A stretch of 64,000 nucleotides of DNA from Thalassotalea euphylliae (GTDB lineage: Bacteria; Pseudomonadota; Gammaproteobacteria; Enterobacterales; Alteromonadaceae): the NCBI RefSeq assembly GCF_003390395.1, contig NZ_QUOV01000001.1:2790001-2854000 (forward strand), in the 5' to 3' direction. The notes below the pieces were generated by a model that was not told the origin of the DNA, made no database searches, and was given only the letters and a program-made list of their open reading frames with translations. Position numbers and translations under genes: made by a program. Of this stretch, positions 1 to 7,679 are shown one piece after another (the first letter of the stretch is position 1; every line of letters begins with the position of its first letter).

Positions 1-133
1 CCTTAGTATTCAGGTAATTAAAATACTTAACTCGTCCGTCCAAGAGTAGGCACGGTGTTTGCTTTAACTATACCAACACAGCGGTATAACAATTTTTTGA
101 CATACCACAAACGCAGTATTAGCAGGTAGTTTT

Positions 134-1024
134 ATGCAAACGCTCAACTTATTAGAACAACAGTTTTCCGACTTTAATGCGTTCAGGTTATTTGAATCCA
201 ACCATTTAGAAAACAATCAACTTGGCTTGGCCTTGCTTGAACAGTTGCAAACCACGCTTGACCTTAACGAACTACTAAACAAGTTCGCGATGATGGCGAG
301 CCGTTATGTTGAATTTAGTGGCCTAAGCTTCAAAGCAGAAAGTGTTGAAGCCAGTATTCGAGGTAGCCGCAGTGGTAAAATCTCTCGGCATTTCAACCTG
401 TCACTAAATGGGCAACACCTTGGTCGATTAGTTTATGGTTTAAATACGCCGCTGTCAGGTAGTAACGAAAAAATACTCAATGAGCTACACCGCTACTTCC
501 TGAATCCGTTAAACAATGCGTTAACTTACCGCACTGCATTAATGCTTGCGATGCAAGACAGCTTAACGGGCCTAGGTAATCGCCGTTATTTTGACGAGCA
601 AATTAAACGAGCGATGCATCAAGCCAATCGCAGTCACAATCAGGTCGGGCTTATTGTTGCCGACCTTAATAAATTTAAAGCGATAAACGACACCTATGGT
701 CATGCTGTGGGCGATAAAGTGTTGGTACATTTCGCTGATGCACTACGTGTGAGTGTGCGCGATTCTGATAGCTTATTCCGTTTTGGTGGTGATGAGTTTG
801 TAGTACTAATTGAATGTGCAGGCAAAGAATCGTTAGAAGTGATTTATCACCGCATTCACGATGCTGTCGCTGCTGATGGTTATTTAGAAAAGTATCAAGT
901 ATCGTGCAGCTTAGGCGCTACTTTTATGAATCGCGCTGACACTGAAAAGAGCTTTTTCGAACGAGCTGACCAAGCGCTTTATCGTAAAAAAATGAACATG
1001 GCACCACGCCTAAGCTTAGTATAA
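134..1024 (+). CDS. Diguanylate cyclase (GGDEF)
   Basis: The protein should make cyclic di-GMP from two GTP. The C-terminal half is a GGDEF domain: it opens with DSLTGLGNRR at residues 142-151 and has the intact active-site GGDEF at 218-222. An RDSD motif at 209-212 lies five residues before it, which is the canonical inhibitory I-site, so product feedback is expected. The N-terminal ~135 residues match no sensor domain I recognise. There is no membrane segment, so it is probably cytosolic. It stands alone, with a small hairpin (1063-1077) after the stop. Enzymatic class is secure; the input signal is unknown. Confidence 0.93.
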   Translation: MQTLNLLEQQFSDFNAFRLFESNHLENNQLGLALLEQLQTTLDLNELLNKFAMMASRYVEFSGLSFKAESVEASIRGSRSGKISRHFNLSLNGQHLGRLVYGLNTPLSGSNEKILNELHRYFLNPLNNALTYRTALMLAMQDSLTGLGNRRYFDEQIKRAMHQANRSHNQVGLIVADLNKFKAINDTYGHAVGDKVLVHFADALRVSVRDSDSLFRFGGDEFVVLIECAGKESLEVIYHRIHDAVAADGYLEKYQVSCSLGATFMNRADTEKSFFERADQALYRKKMNMAPRLSLV

Positions 1025-1079
1025 ATTTGGGCACTACCTGCGCCACTTTTTACTGTGTTCAAGCACGCTCGGCGTGCCG

Positions 1080-1739
1080 CTATTTTGCTTGTTGAGCTTT
1101 TAGCTCAGCAAGTGCAGCGTTAACCTCATCTGGTGTTGCCGCCACCAATAAACGGCAAAACCTTACCGCCTTGGCAAACTGTTCTGTGCCAACTATTGCC
1201 AATGTTTTAACCAATACCTGTCGATTAAATCCAAAGTTTTGACTGAAATGTGAAATTGCCTCGTTAATTGATGGGTAATAAACACCATCAAAATCAAAAC
1301 TAAGTGCATTGGTTTCATGTTCGATATCTTCGCCGCCAAGCGACAACAGCCAACCGCGATAATTGACGCGATCGCGAGCAACCTCATACATAAACCATGC
1401 ACTGCGTTGGAAGGATTCGAAATTGCCTCCTTCAAAACCAGCATTGGCTAGCTCTTCAGGTGTCCAATTAATACCAATCGCTAAGTCTTTGCGATACTTT
1501 CGAATCAGCCCTACTTTCACTTGATCGCGTAAATGCCATACGTGTTCGACTTTGGTTTGATAAGCAAGTTGTCGGCATTCGCGGCAACTCGGTAAGGTCA
1601 ACTTAGGGTGAGGACAAGCCAACACAATATGGCGAGCATGAGGAAAAGTAACGAATTGATCACTTGGCTCACCACAAAACCAGCAGGTATGGCGATATTC
1701 AAAGGGAATATCGACTAAGAGTTCAATGCTTTCCTGCAT
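1080..1739 (-). CDS. Conserved hypothetical protein with zinc-ribbon-like cysteines
   Basis: 219 residues of unknown function. The N-terminus has C19-x2-C22, C42 and C52-x2-C55, the pattern of a structural zinc site, followed by an alpha-helical region without membrane segments or signal peptide. It has no clear operon partner: RhlE lies upstream on the same strand but 78 bp away, with a 13-bp tandem duplication in the gap. I do not recognise a named family. A nucleic-acid or regulatory role would be a guess based only on the zinc-ribbon-like cysteines. Confidence 0.8.
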   Translation of the reverse strand: MQESIELLVDIPFEYRHTCWFCGEPSDQFVTFPHARHIVLACPHPKLTLPSCRECRQLAYQTKVEHVWHLRDQVKVGLIRKYRKDLAIGINWTPEELANAGFEGGNFESFQRSAWFMYEVARDRVNYRGWLLSLGGEDIEHETNALSFDFDGVYYPSINEAISHFSQNFGFNRQVLVKTLAIVGTEQFAKAVRFCRLLVAATPDEVNAALAELKAQQAK

Positions 1740-1748
1740 TTAATCTTT

Positions 1749-1782
1749 GCACCTATTCCTTGCACTTATTCCTTTCACCTAT
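1749..1782. repeat. 13-bp tandem duplication
   Basis: The unit GCACCTATTCCTT at 1749-1761 is followed by GCACTTATTCCTT at 1762-1774 (12 of 13 identical) and a partial third copy to 1782. It sits just upstream of the start codon of the zinc-ribbon protein (minus strand). Confidence 0.7.
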
Positions 1783-1817
1783 ACTCTGCCCGTTCTGCCG
1801 CAAGTAGCCAGCGAGTA

Positions 1818-3158
1818 CTATCTGCGCTTTTTCACTTTTTTTACTGCGCTAGCTTTACCTTTTGACTTGTGTTTAACATTTTTAGCGCCAGCACTGCGTT
1901 TGTCAGCGCCTTTTTTATTGGCGCCGTTTTTTTCGGCAATAACGCGATTTTTATCGCGTGTGGTTTGATAGCGGTTCTTCTTAGCAGCTTCAGTTACATG
2001 GCGCTTGCTAGCATCGTATTCAGACTCTGTCATTTCATAGCCCGGCAGCACTATTTTTTCAAATTTACGGCCAATAAGCTGTTCAATATTTCCTAAAAAT
2101 TTTTCATCCTTTGGGCTAACTAATGAAATGGCAGTACCAGATTTGCCCGCACGACCAGTACGACCCACGCGGTGCACGTAATCTTCTGCTAAAAATGGTA
2201 AATGGAAGTTCACGACATACGGCAGGTTCGGAATATCTAGGCCACGCGCTGCGACATCAGTTGCCACCAATACGCGTACTTCGCCAGCAACAAATTGTTC
2301 CAATGCTTTGTTACGCGCACCTTGTGATTTTTCACCATGACAAAGTGCCGCTTTAATACCATCAAGCTTTAATTCTTTGGCCAGTTGATTGGCACTTTCA
2401 CGTGTGCCGGCAAACACCATGACTTGGTGCCAATTATTCACACCAATAATTTCTGACAACAACTCGCGTTTACGTGCTTCCGACACCCAATAAACCGCCT
2501 GTTTCACTTTGCCTGACGTGGTGTTTTGTTTCGCCACTTCAATGGTTTTTGGTGTATGTAGGATTTGATTCGCTAAGGTTTTAACTTTGTTTGAAAAGGT
2601 CGCACTAAACATTAACGTTTGGTGTTTGTGCTTAATATGCTCGCTAATGCGTTCAATATCGTTTAAAAATCCCATATCGAGCATACGATCGGCTTCATCA
2701 AGCACCATGTATTTAACTTGAGAAAGTGAAAGGTTGCGCAGTTGCAAATGCTCTAGCAAACGGCCAGGTGTCGCGACTAAAATATCAACGCCAGCTTTAA
2801 GCACTTTTTCTTGCCCAGCCATGCCCGCACCGCCAAAAATCACACCGTGTTTAATGGGTAAGAATTGGCTGTACTCTTTAATATTTTCGCCGACTTGAAT
2901 CGCAAGCTCACGTGTTGGCGTTAGAATAAGCGCCTTTAATATTGGTGTTTCAGTAGTTGCTTGATGAGCTAACTTATCCAATATAGGTAAGGTAAAGGCT
3001 GCTGTTTTACCAGTACCTGTTTGTGCACTCGCCAGCACATCACTGCCAGTGCGAATAATTGGGATTGCTTGTTGCTGGATAGGGGTTAATTGCTTATAAC
3101 CACATAGCTTAACTGCTTTTAATAACCCTTCTGATAAGCCAATTGCATCAACACTCAT
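1818..3158 (-). CDS. rhlE: DEAD-box ATP-dependent RNA helicase RhlE
   Basis: An RNA helicase acting on structured RNA, in the RhlE subgroup linked in E. coli to ribosome maturation and RNA decay. All DEAD-box motifs are visible in order: the Q motif around GYKQLTPIQ (20-28), Walker A AQTGTGKT (45-52), PTRELA (81-86), TPGR (120-123), DEAD (154-157), SAT (185-187), ARGLDIP (about 304-310) and HRVGRTGR (329-336). After ~380 residues comes a Lys/Arg-rich tail typical of RhlE and probably RNA-binding. The start gives the usual RhlE N-terminus directly before the Q motif. Monocistronic by spacing. The family is certain; RhlE is the best subgroup from the short N-terminus and basic tail. Confidence 0.95.
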   Translation of the reverse strand: MSVDAIGLSEGLLKAVKLCGYKQLTPIQQQAIPIIRTGSDVLASAQTGTGKTAAFTLPILDKLAHQATTETPILKALILTPTRELAIQVGENIKEYSQFLPIKHGVIFGGAGMAGQEKVLKAGVDILVATPGRLLEHLQLRNLSLSQVKYMVLDEADRMLDMGFLNDIERISEHIKHKHQTLMFSATFSNKVKTLANQILHTPKTIEVAKQNTTSGKVKQAVYWVSEARKRELLSEIIGVNNWHQVMVFAGTRESANQLAKELKLDGIKAALCHGEKSQGARNKALEQFVAGEVRVLVATDVAARGLDIPNLPYVVNFHLPFLAEDYVHRVGRTGRAGKSGTAISLVSPKDEKFLGNIEQLIGRKFEKIVLPGYEMTESEYDASKRHVTEAAKKNRYQTTRDKNRVIAEKNGANKKGADKRSAGAKNVKHKSKGKASAVKKVKKRR

Positions 3159-3255
3159 TTTCTTTTTCCACCAACACCTAAAATAATCGCGCGATTATAT
3201 ACCCTATCCCACAGTTGATGCGAGCTTACTTGCCAACTATTCCAATTAAATATTT

Positions 3256-3284
3256 CAGTTACATATGCCAGTTACATATGCCAG
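3256..3284. repeat. 13-bp tandem duplication
   Basis: CAGTTACATATGC occurs twice in perfect tandem (3256-3268 and 3269-3281) with CAG starting a third copy. It lies in the gap between rhlE and the GlxA-family gene. Confidence 0.85.
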
Positions 3285-3295
3285 CAACAGTAGAG

Positions 3296-4315
3296 TTAAA
3301 TAAATCTTGCCCGAAACTCGGACGGTGCTAGGCCAACAATTTTTACAAACACTTTGCGTAAACTGCTGGCATCTTCATAGCCCAACGACAGCGCTATTTG
3401 TTCAAAACTCAATGCGCTAGATTCCAACATATCGCAAGCTTTTTGCACTCGTAAACGTTGAATATACTGAACAGGCTTCAGGCCAGTGGCTTGGCTGAAT
3501 TGGCGTATTAACGTGCGCTCTGATGTGTGAGCCACACCAGCCAACACCTTATTGTTAAGCTTAGTGTCGTAATTTGCCTGAATATAGTGCTGCACCGCGA
3601 GCATTGCTTGATTGCCATGATCGAATGTTGGCGTAAAGCTTTGATAATAGCGCTGCTCGCGCTTTCCGGTATCTACAATCAGGTACTTGCCCAGTTTCCG
3701 CATCACGTGAGGCTTGGCATATTGACCGACCAACTCTAAGCCCAGATCTAGCCAAGACATTAACCCGCCCGCGCTGACAATATCTCCATCGTTAATCAAA
3801 ATACTTTCTGACTTAACGCGAATTTGCGGGTATTCACGCTGCAATTCATCAGCCAAGCCCCAATGTGTCGTGGCAGTTCTATTGGTTAACAAGCCTGTTT
3901 GCGCCAATATAAAAGCGCCAGCACAAGCCGAGCATAACGTAGAGCCTGCTTGGTGGTTTTGTTTCAGGAAATTGAGCAGCGGCTGCCCAGCATTTAAATA
4001 ATATTCGCCATCTAAATTAGGCGGCAGAATAATCACTTCGGGCGGTAAATCAAAAGCGCCTTCTTCATCTGCACTCAACTTCTCTGGTGTGGTTATTTGG
4101 ACGCTAAAAGTCATTGCTAATTGCTCATCTGCAATAATTTTATTCGCCAAGTTTAATAGTTCTAGCAAGCCATACACGGCACTTTGCATAGCACCTGGGT
4201 AATTGATGATCACAACTCTAATAGTTTTAGTGCAATCAACATGACGGCTAACTTGCTTTATCTTGTTACTACCTTTATTTGTCACTTTTACCTTGTTCAA
4301 TGTCATTAATGCCAT
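3296..4315 (-). CDS. GlxA-family transcriptional regulator (DJ-1/PfpI plus AraC HTH)
   Basis: A predicted transcription factor with an N-terminal DJ-1/PfpI (class I amidotransferase-like) domain, roughly residues 30-195, and a C-terminal AraC-type helix-turn-helix domain over the last ~100 residues (TLIRQFSQATGLKP and LGYEDASSLRKVF). The DJ-1 nucleophile region reads LCSACAGAFILAQTG. I start at the ATG at 4315, which has AGG seven bases upstream; a TTG at 4330 would add five residues. It is divergent from the cysteine hydrolase at 4421, about 105 bp away, so it may control that gene. The ligand is unknown. Confidence 0.9.
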   Translation of the reverse strand: MALMTLNKVKVTNKGSNKIKQVSRHVDCTKTIRVVIINYPGAMQSAVYGLLELLNLANKIIADEQLAMTFSVQITTPEKLSADEEGAFDLPPEVIILPPNLDGEYYLNAGQPLLNFLKQNHQAGSTLCSACAGAFILAQTGLLTNRTATTHWGLADELQREYPQIRVKSESILINDGDIVSAGGLMSWLDLGLELVGQYAKPHVMRKLGKYLIVDTGKREQRYYQSFTPTFDHGNQAMLAVQHYIQANYDTKLNNKVLAGVAHTSERTLIRQFSQATGLKPVQYIQRLRVQKACDMLESSALSFEQIALSLGYEDASSLRKVFVKIVGLAPSEFRARFI

Positions 4316-4420
4316 GCGTAAGCCTAGCAAAGTTTCTTCAAAATAGCCTTACTGATTCAGCAGCGGCTGAACACTTACTTAAACAACAAAACGTATTTAA
4401 ACCAAAAAACGAGGCTTAAC

Positions 4421-4981
4421 ATGGCAAATACAGCACTACTATTAATTGACTTTCAAAACGATTATTTTCCAACATATGAAGGGGCAAAATGGGCACTTTC
4501 AGGTACCGAAGCAGCAGCGGCAAAAGCACAAGTATTACTGGCACAATTTCGCGAAAAACAACTTCCTGTGATTCATGTTCGCCATGAATTTCCAACAGAA
4601 GAAGCGCCGTTTTTCTTACCAAATTCTGACGGTGCGAAAATTCATCAAAGCCTAGCGCCAATTGATGGCGAGTCGGTGATACAGAAACAACACGCAAACA
4701 GTTTTCGCGAGACATCTCTAAAAGCAGTATTAGATGAGCGTAACATCGACCAGTTAATTATTGTCGGAGCAATGACCCATAATTGTATTGATGCGGTTAC
4801 TCGCGCTGCCGTTGATTTCGGCTATGACAGCCACTTGGCACACGATGCCTGTGCAACCTTAGACTTAACGTTCGAAGGTGAGACCGTACCAGCCAAACAC
4901 GTTCATGCAGCTTTTATGGCGGCGTTGCAGTTTGGCTACTGTAATGTCGATAGCACAGAGAACTTGTCTAAGCTTATTTAA
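4421..4981 (+). CDS. Isochorismatase-family cysteine hydrolase
   Basis: A 186-residue hydrolase of the isochorismatase/nicotinamidase fold, hydrolysing C-N or ether bonds of a small molecule. The family triad is present: D10 in LLLIDFQNDYF, K89 in IQKQHANSF, and C122 in GAMTHNCIDAVTRAA. The Zn-binding DxHxxxD site of true nicotinamidases is absent, so PncA activity is unlikely. There is no signal peptide. It is divergent from a GlxA-type regulator, a common pairing for small-molecule amidases. Substrate unknown. Confidence 0.9.
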   Translation: MANTALLLIDFQNDYFPTYEGAKWALSGTEAAAAKAQVLLAQFREKQLPVIHVRHEFPTEEAPFFLPNSDGAKIHQSLAPIDGESVIQKQHANSFRETSLKAVLDERNIDQLIIVGAMTHNCIDAVTRAAVDFGYDSHLAHDACATLDLTFEGETVPAKHVHAAFMAALQFGYCNVDSTENLSKLI

Positions 4982-5014
4982 GTTGAGTTAACACCAATAG
5001 CAAAATAAGCAAGA

Positions 5015-5380
5015 CTAATCAGCGAGAATCCAGTCTTTACCTGACTCGATTGCATCAATCGCAAAACACTTAATTTGGCACTGTAGGCTGGTGCCATAAA
5101 TTGGCGCAAATAGTTTGAAGGAAGTGGAGTTGGAGACAATGGCAACTTTCGCCATATGATGGTGGTGATTTCGAATAAACGCGAGATGCTGGCTAAAGGC
5201 AGCAAACGACTCCCAAACTGGCCAGCCTAGCACACAAACCAGCCCACCTTTAAGGCCACCAGCGTGATCAATATAAGGGTCGATTTTATGGGCAGCATGG
5301 ATAAAATCCTGCACGGATAGCTGCCCATCGAGTTCAAATATCACTACCCCGTAATTAGGTTGTAGTGTGACATTAAGCAT
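5015..5380 (-). CDS. SpoIIAA-like (STAS/SpoIIAA superfamily) protein
   Basis: A 121-residue soluble protein resembling the SpoIIAA-like family: beta-rich start (NYGVVIFELDGQLSVQDF), a central WESFAAFSQHLAFIRNHHHHMAKVA segment and an acidic C-terminus ending GKDWI. Family members are small globular proteins of unclear function, possibly lipid- or ligand-binding. It is convergent with the cysteine hydrolase, 33 bp apart, and separated from the AGCS symporter behind it. A run of four histidines lies mid-protein (about residues 72-75). Confidence 0.7.
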   Translation of the reverse strand: MLNVTLQPNYGVVIFELDGQLSVQDFIHAAHKIDPYIDHAGGLKGGLVCVLGWPVWESFAAFSQHLAFIRNHHHHMAKVAIVSNSTSFKLFAPIYGTSLQCQIKCFAIDAIESGKDWILAD

Positions 5381-5438
5381 CTTACTTTGAGAGTAATTAT
5401 TAGCGAATAACCGTATTAACTATTCGCTAAGTATACGC

Positions 5439-6851
5439 CTATTTTCGCCAAACACCCTGTGTTAACCCTAGCGATTTCTCTGTTTCTTCGCTGGCTTCAA
5501 ACGTAGGCAACTCACCTTTTGAAAGCTGCTGTTGATAGTCTTTGGTAATTCGAATAACGACTTTTGACAACAAGAACAACGCAGTCACATTAACCACTGT
5601 CATTAGACCGGTTGCCATATCAGCAAGTGCAATCACCTGCGGCAAAGAAGCTGATGAACCAAATACCAACATTGCCAAAAAGCCAATGCGTAAGAACCAG
5701 CGACCAATTGGATTATCTAACTTCAAGTACTTTAAGTTGTTATCCGCGTAAGCATAATTCGCGACGATTGAAGTAAAGCCAAAGAATAGAATTGCCAGCG
5801 TAATAAACTCAGCGCCCCAGCTACCCACTTGCAATGCTAAAGCTTGCTGCGTCAGCTGAATACCCATCACGCCATCAAGAGAATCGCCCGCTAGTAAAAT
5901 AATAATCGCGGTACAAGTACAAATGACCATGGTATCGAAAAATACCGCTAACGATTGAATATAACCTTGTGATGCTGGGTGATGAGGCATTGGTTCAGCC
6001 GCAGCCGCAGCGTTAGGCGAGCTACCCATACCAGCTTCATTCGAGTACAAGCCACGTTGAACCCCATGAATAATGGCTGCGCCAACCACACCGCCACCGG
6101 CTTCTTGCCAGCCAAACGCTGAGCCAATGATTTGCATTAAAATAGCCGGAATTTGTTCAATATTGATGGCAATGACAAACAGTGCAACTAGTACATAAGC
6201 GACCCCCATAAATGGTACAGCTAGTTCAGCAAAACGTGCGATATTACGCAGGCCACCAATAATAATATAGGCCGCTAGCAAGGTGATAACGATGCCCGAC
6301 ATTAATGGGTCAATGCCAAACGAGCCTTGGAATGCATCGGTAATAGAATTGGCTTGTACTGAGCTAAAGACAAAGCCATAACCAAAGAATAAACACAATG
6401 AAAAGGTAATGGCGAGCTTCGGGCTGTTTATCCCTTTGCGCATATAATAGGCGGGGCCACCGCGAAAGTTATTGTTTTCGTCTTTCTCTTTATACAGCTG
6501 CCCTAGTGCACTTTCGGCGTAAGCGGTTGCCATACCGAAAAAGGCAATCAGCCACATCCAGAAAATCGCCCCTGGACCACCTAAACTGATAGCGACCGCC
6601 ACCCCCATTAAGTTGCCCGTACCCACACGCGCGGCTAAGGATGTACAAAGCGCCTGAAACGACGAAATACCATTTTCACTGCTATTTCGGCTGAGTTTTA
6701 ACAAGCTAAACATATGCTTGAAATGGCGCAACTGAATCAACTTTAAGCGCAAGCTAAACCAAATACCACAACCTGTAAGCAAGTAAATTAACACACTGCC
6801 CCACAGGTACCCATTAATGAAGCCAACCCACTGGCTAATTAAATCGCCCAT
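5439..6851 (-). CDS. Sodium:alanine/glycine symporter (AGCS family)
   Basis: An inner-membrane sodium- or proton-coupled importer of alanine or glycine. The 470 residues have about 10-11 hydrophobic segments and the family signatures SLAARVGTGNLMGVAVAISLGG (about 70-91) and GGPAYYMRKGI (about 131-141), plus the conserved GLYSNEAGMGSSPNAAA stretch (about 266-282). Length matches the family. Monocistronic; the ~220-bp leader holds several short inverted repeats but no glycine riboswitch that I can see. Substrate (Ala, Gly or D-Ala) cannot be told from sequence. Confidence 0.93.
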   Translation of the reverse strand: MGDLISQWVGFINGYLWGSVLIYLLTGCGIWFSLRLKLIQLRHFKHMFSLLKLSRNSSENGISSFQALCTSLAARVGTGNLMGVAVAISLGGPGAIFWMWLIAFFGMATAYAESALGQLYKEKDENNNFRGGPAYYMRKGINSPKLAITFSLCLFFGYGFVFSSVQANSITDAFQGSFGIDPLMSGIVITLLAAYIIIGGLRNIARFAELAVPFMGVAYVLVALFVIAINIEQIPAILMQIIGSAFGWQEAGGGVVGAAIIHGVQRGLYSNEAGMGSSPNAAAAAEPMPHHPASQGYIQSLAVFFDTMVICTCTAIIILLAGDSLDGVMGIQLTQQALALQVGSWGAEFITLAILFFGFTSIVANYAYADNNLKYLKLDNPIGRWFLRIGFLAMLVFGSSASLPQVIALADMATGLMTVVNVTALFLLSKVVIRITKDYQQQLSKGELPTFEASEETEKSLGLTQGVWRK

Positions 6852-6899
6852 AAAAATTTCTTAAACTAACAATATATTAGCCGCTAGCTTAGCAAACTA

Positions 6900-7072
6900 T
6901 GCCAAGCCTTGGCTAAGGTGAATTCGGGATAAGATAGAAACGCCTTGTACCAAGCAACGGAAAAACTTTCTATCCTTTGTCGCGAGCAAAGGCTGGGTAG
7001 CTTTTGCCAAACACATATGTGAGGAATGGCCAACGCAGGAAGCGTTTAGCGAGCGCAGCTAACGTTAGAAAA
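6900..7072 (-). other. Intergenic region with clustered inverted repeats upstream of AGCS symporter
   Basis: No gene is visible. It holds GCCAAGCCTTGGC (6901-6913), the arms GATAGAAA (6933-6940) and TTTCTATC (6967-6974), and CCTTTG / CAAAGG flanking TCGCGAG just after. They could act as a phnA terminator or a structured leader for the symporter mRNA; none has a clear T-run. Confidence 0.4.
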
Positions 7073-7408
7073 CTAGGCCTTTTTCACAAACTGCGCTGTT
7101 ACCATCATTTCGCCAACGCCATCAACTTTGCAGTCTAGCTCGTGATCTTTCTTATCCAATACGCGGCGAACAGTCGCTTTGGTACCAATTTTAATCACTT
7201 GTGAACTGCCTTTGATTTTAAGGTCTTTAATTACTGTCACTTTATCGCCATCAGCAAGCAAGGCACCATTTGCATCTTTTACTTTGATCGCTTCTTCCTC
7301 TGCAACTTCGGCAGGATCCCACTCGTAAGCACATTCAGGGCAAATTAATAGGCTTTGATCTTGATAAACATATTCAGATTGGCATTGTGGACATGGAGGT
7401 AAAGACAT
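7073..7408 (-). CDS. yjdM: PhnA-family zinc-ribbon protein (YjdM)
   Basis: A small cytosolic protein of the PhnA/YjdM family, named for proximity to phosphonate genes in E. coli but with no proven role in that pathway. The N-terminus has the zinc ribbon CPQC-CPEC ([15 protein letters not shown]...ICPECAYEW), then a conserved beta-barrel with [18 protein letters not shown] start at the ATG at 7408 because the protein then begins MSLPPCPQC like E. coli YjdM (MSLPHCPKC); an in-frame TTG at 7417 would add three residues. No phosphonate genes are nearby. Confidence 0.92.
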   Translation of the reverse strand: MSLPPCPQCQSEYVYQDQSLLICPECAYEWDPAEVAEEEAIKVKDANGALLADGDKVTVIKDLKIKGSSQVIKIGTKATVRRVLDKKDHELDCKVDGVGEMMVTAQFVKKA

Positions 7409-7679
7409 GGTGTTCAACTTAATATCAGATTTTCAAAGAGGCATATTATACTTGCTAAGCTGGTGGCAAGCGAGTGGATTACTTGATGAGTAACAAGCTG
7501 TTACTGATTAGCGCACAAAGATATAGAAACATGCCTGCACAGGTTCATAAGCTCTTGGCGCTTTGCAATAGGAAACATTGTTATATTATCTCAATTTAAT
7601 TAATATGTTTGCGTCATATCGCAAGCAGCTACTAGATCCCCCTAAGTAGCCAACGCATAAAAACAAAATAGGAAAAATC

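Noticed and set aside
4421..4981. Cysteine hydrolase as nicotinamidase PncA
   Set aside because: The zinc-binding DxHxxxD motif is not present.
6852..7072. Glycine riboswitch before the AGCS symporter
   Set aside because: AGCS genes are often under this riboswitch, but I cannot find its conserved GCCGAAG and CUCUCAGG-type core on the minus strand.
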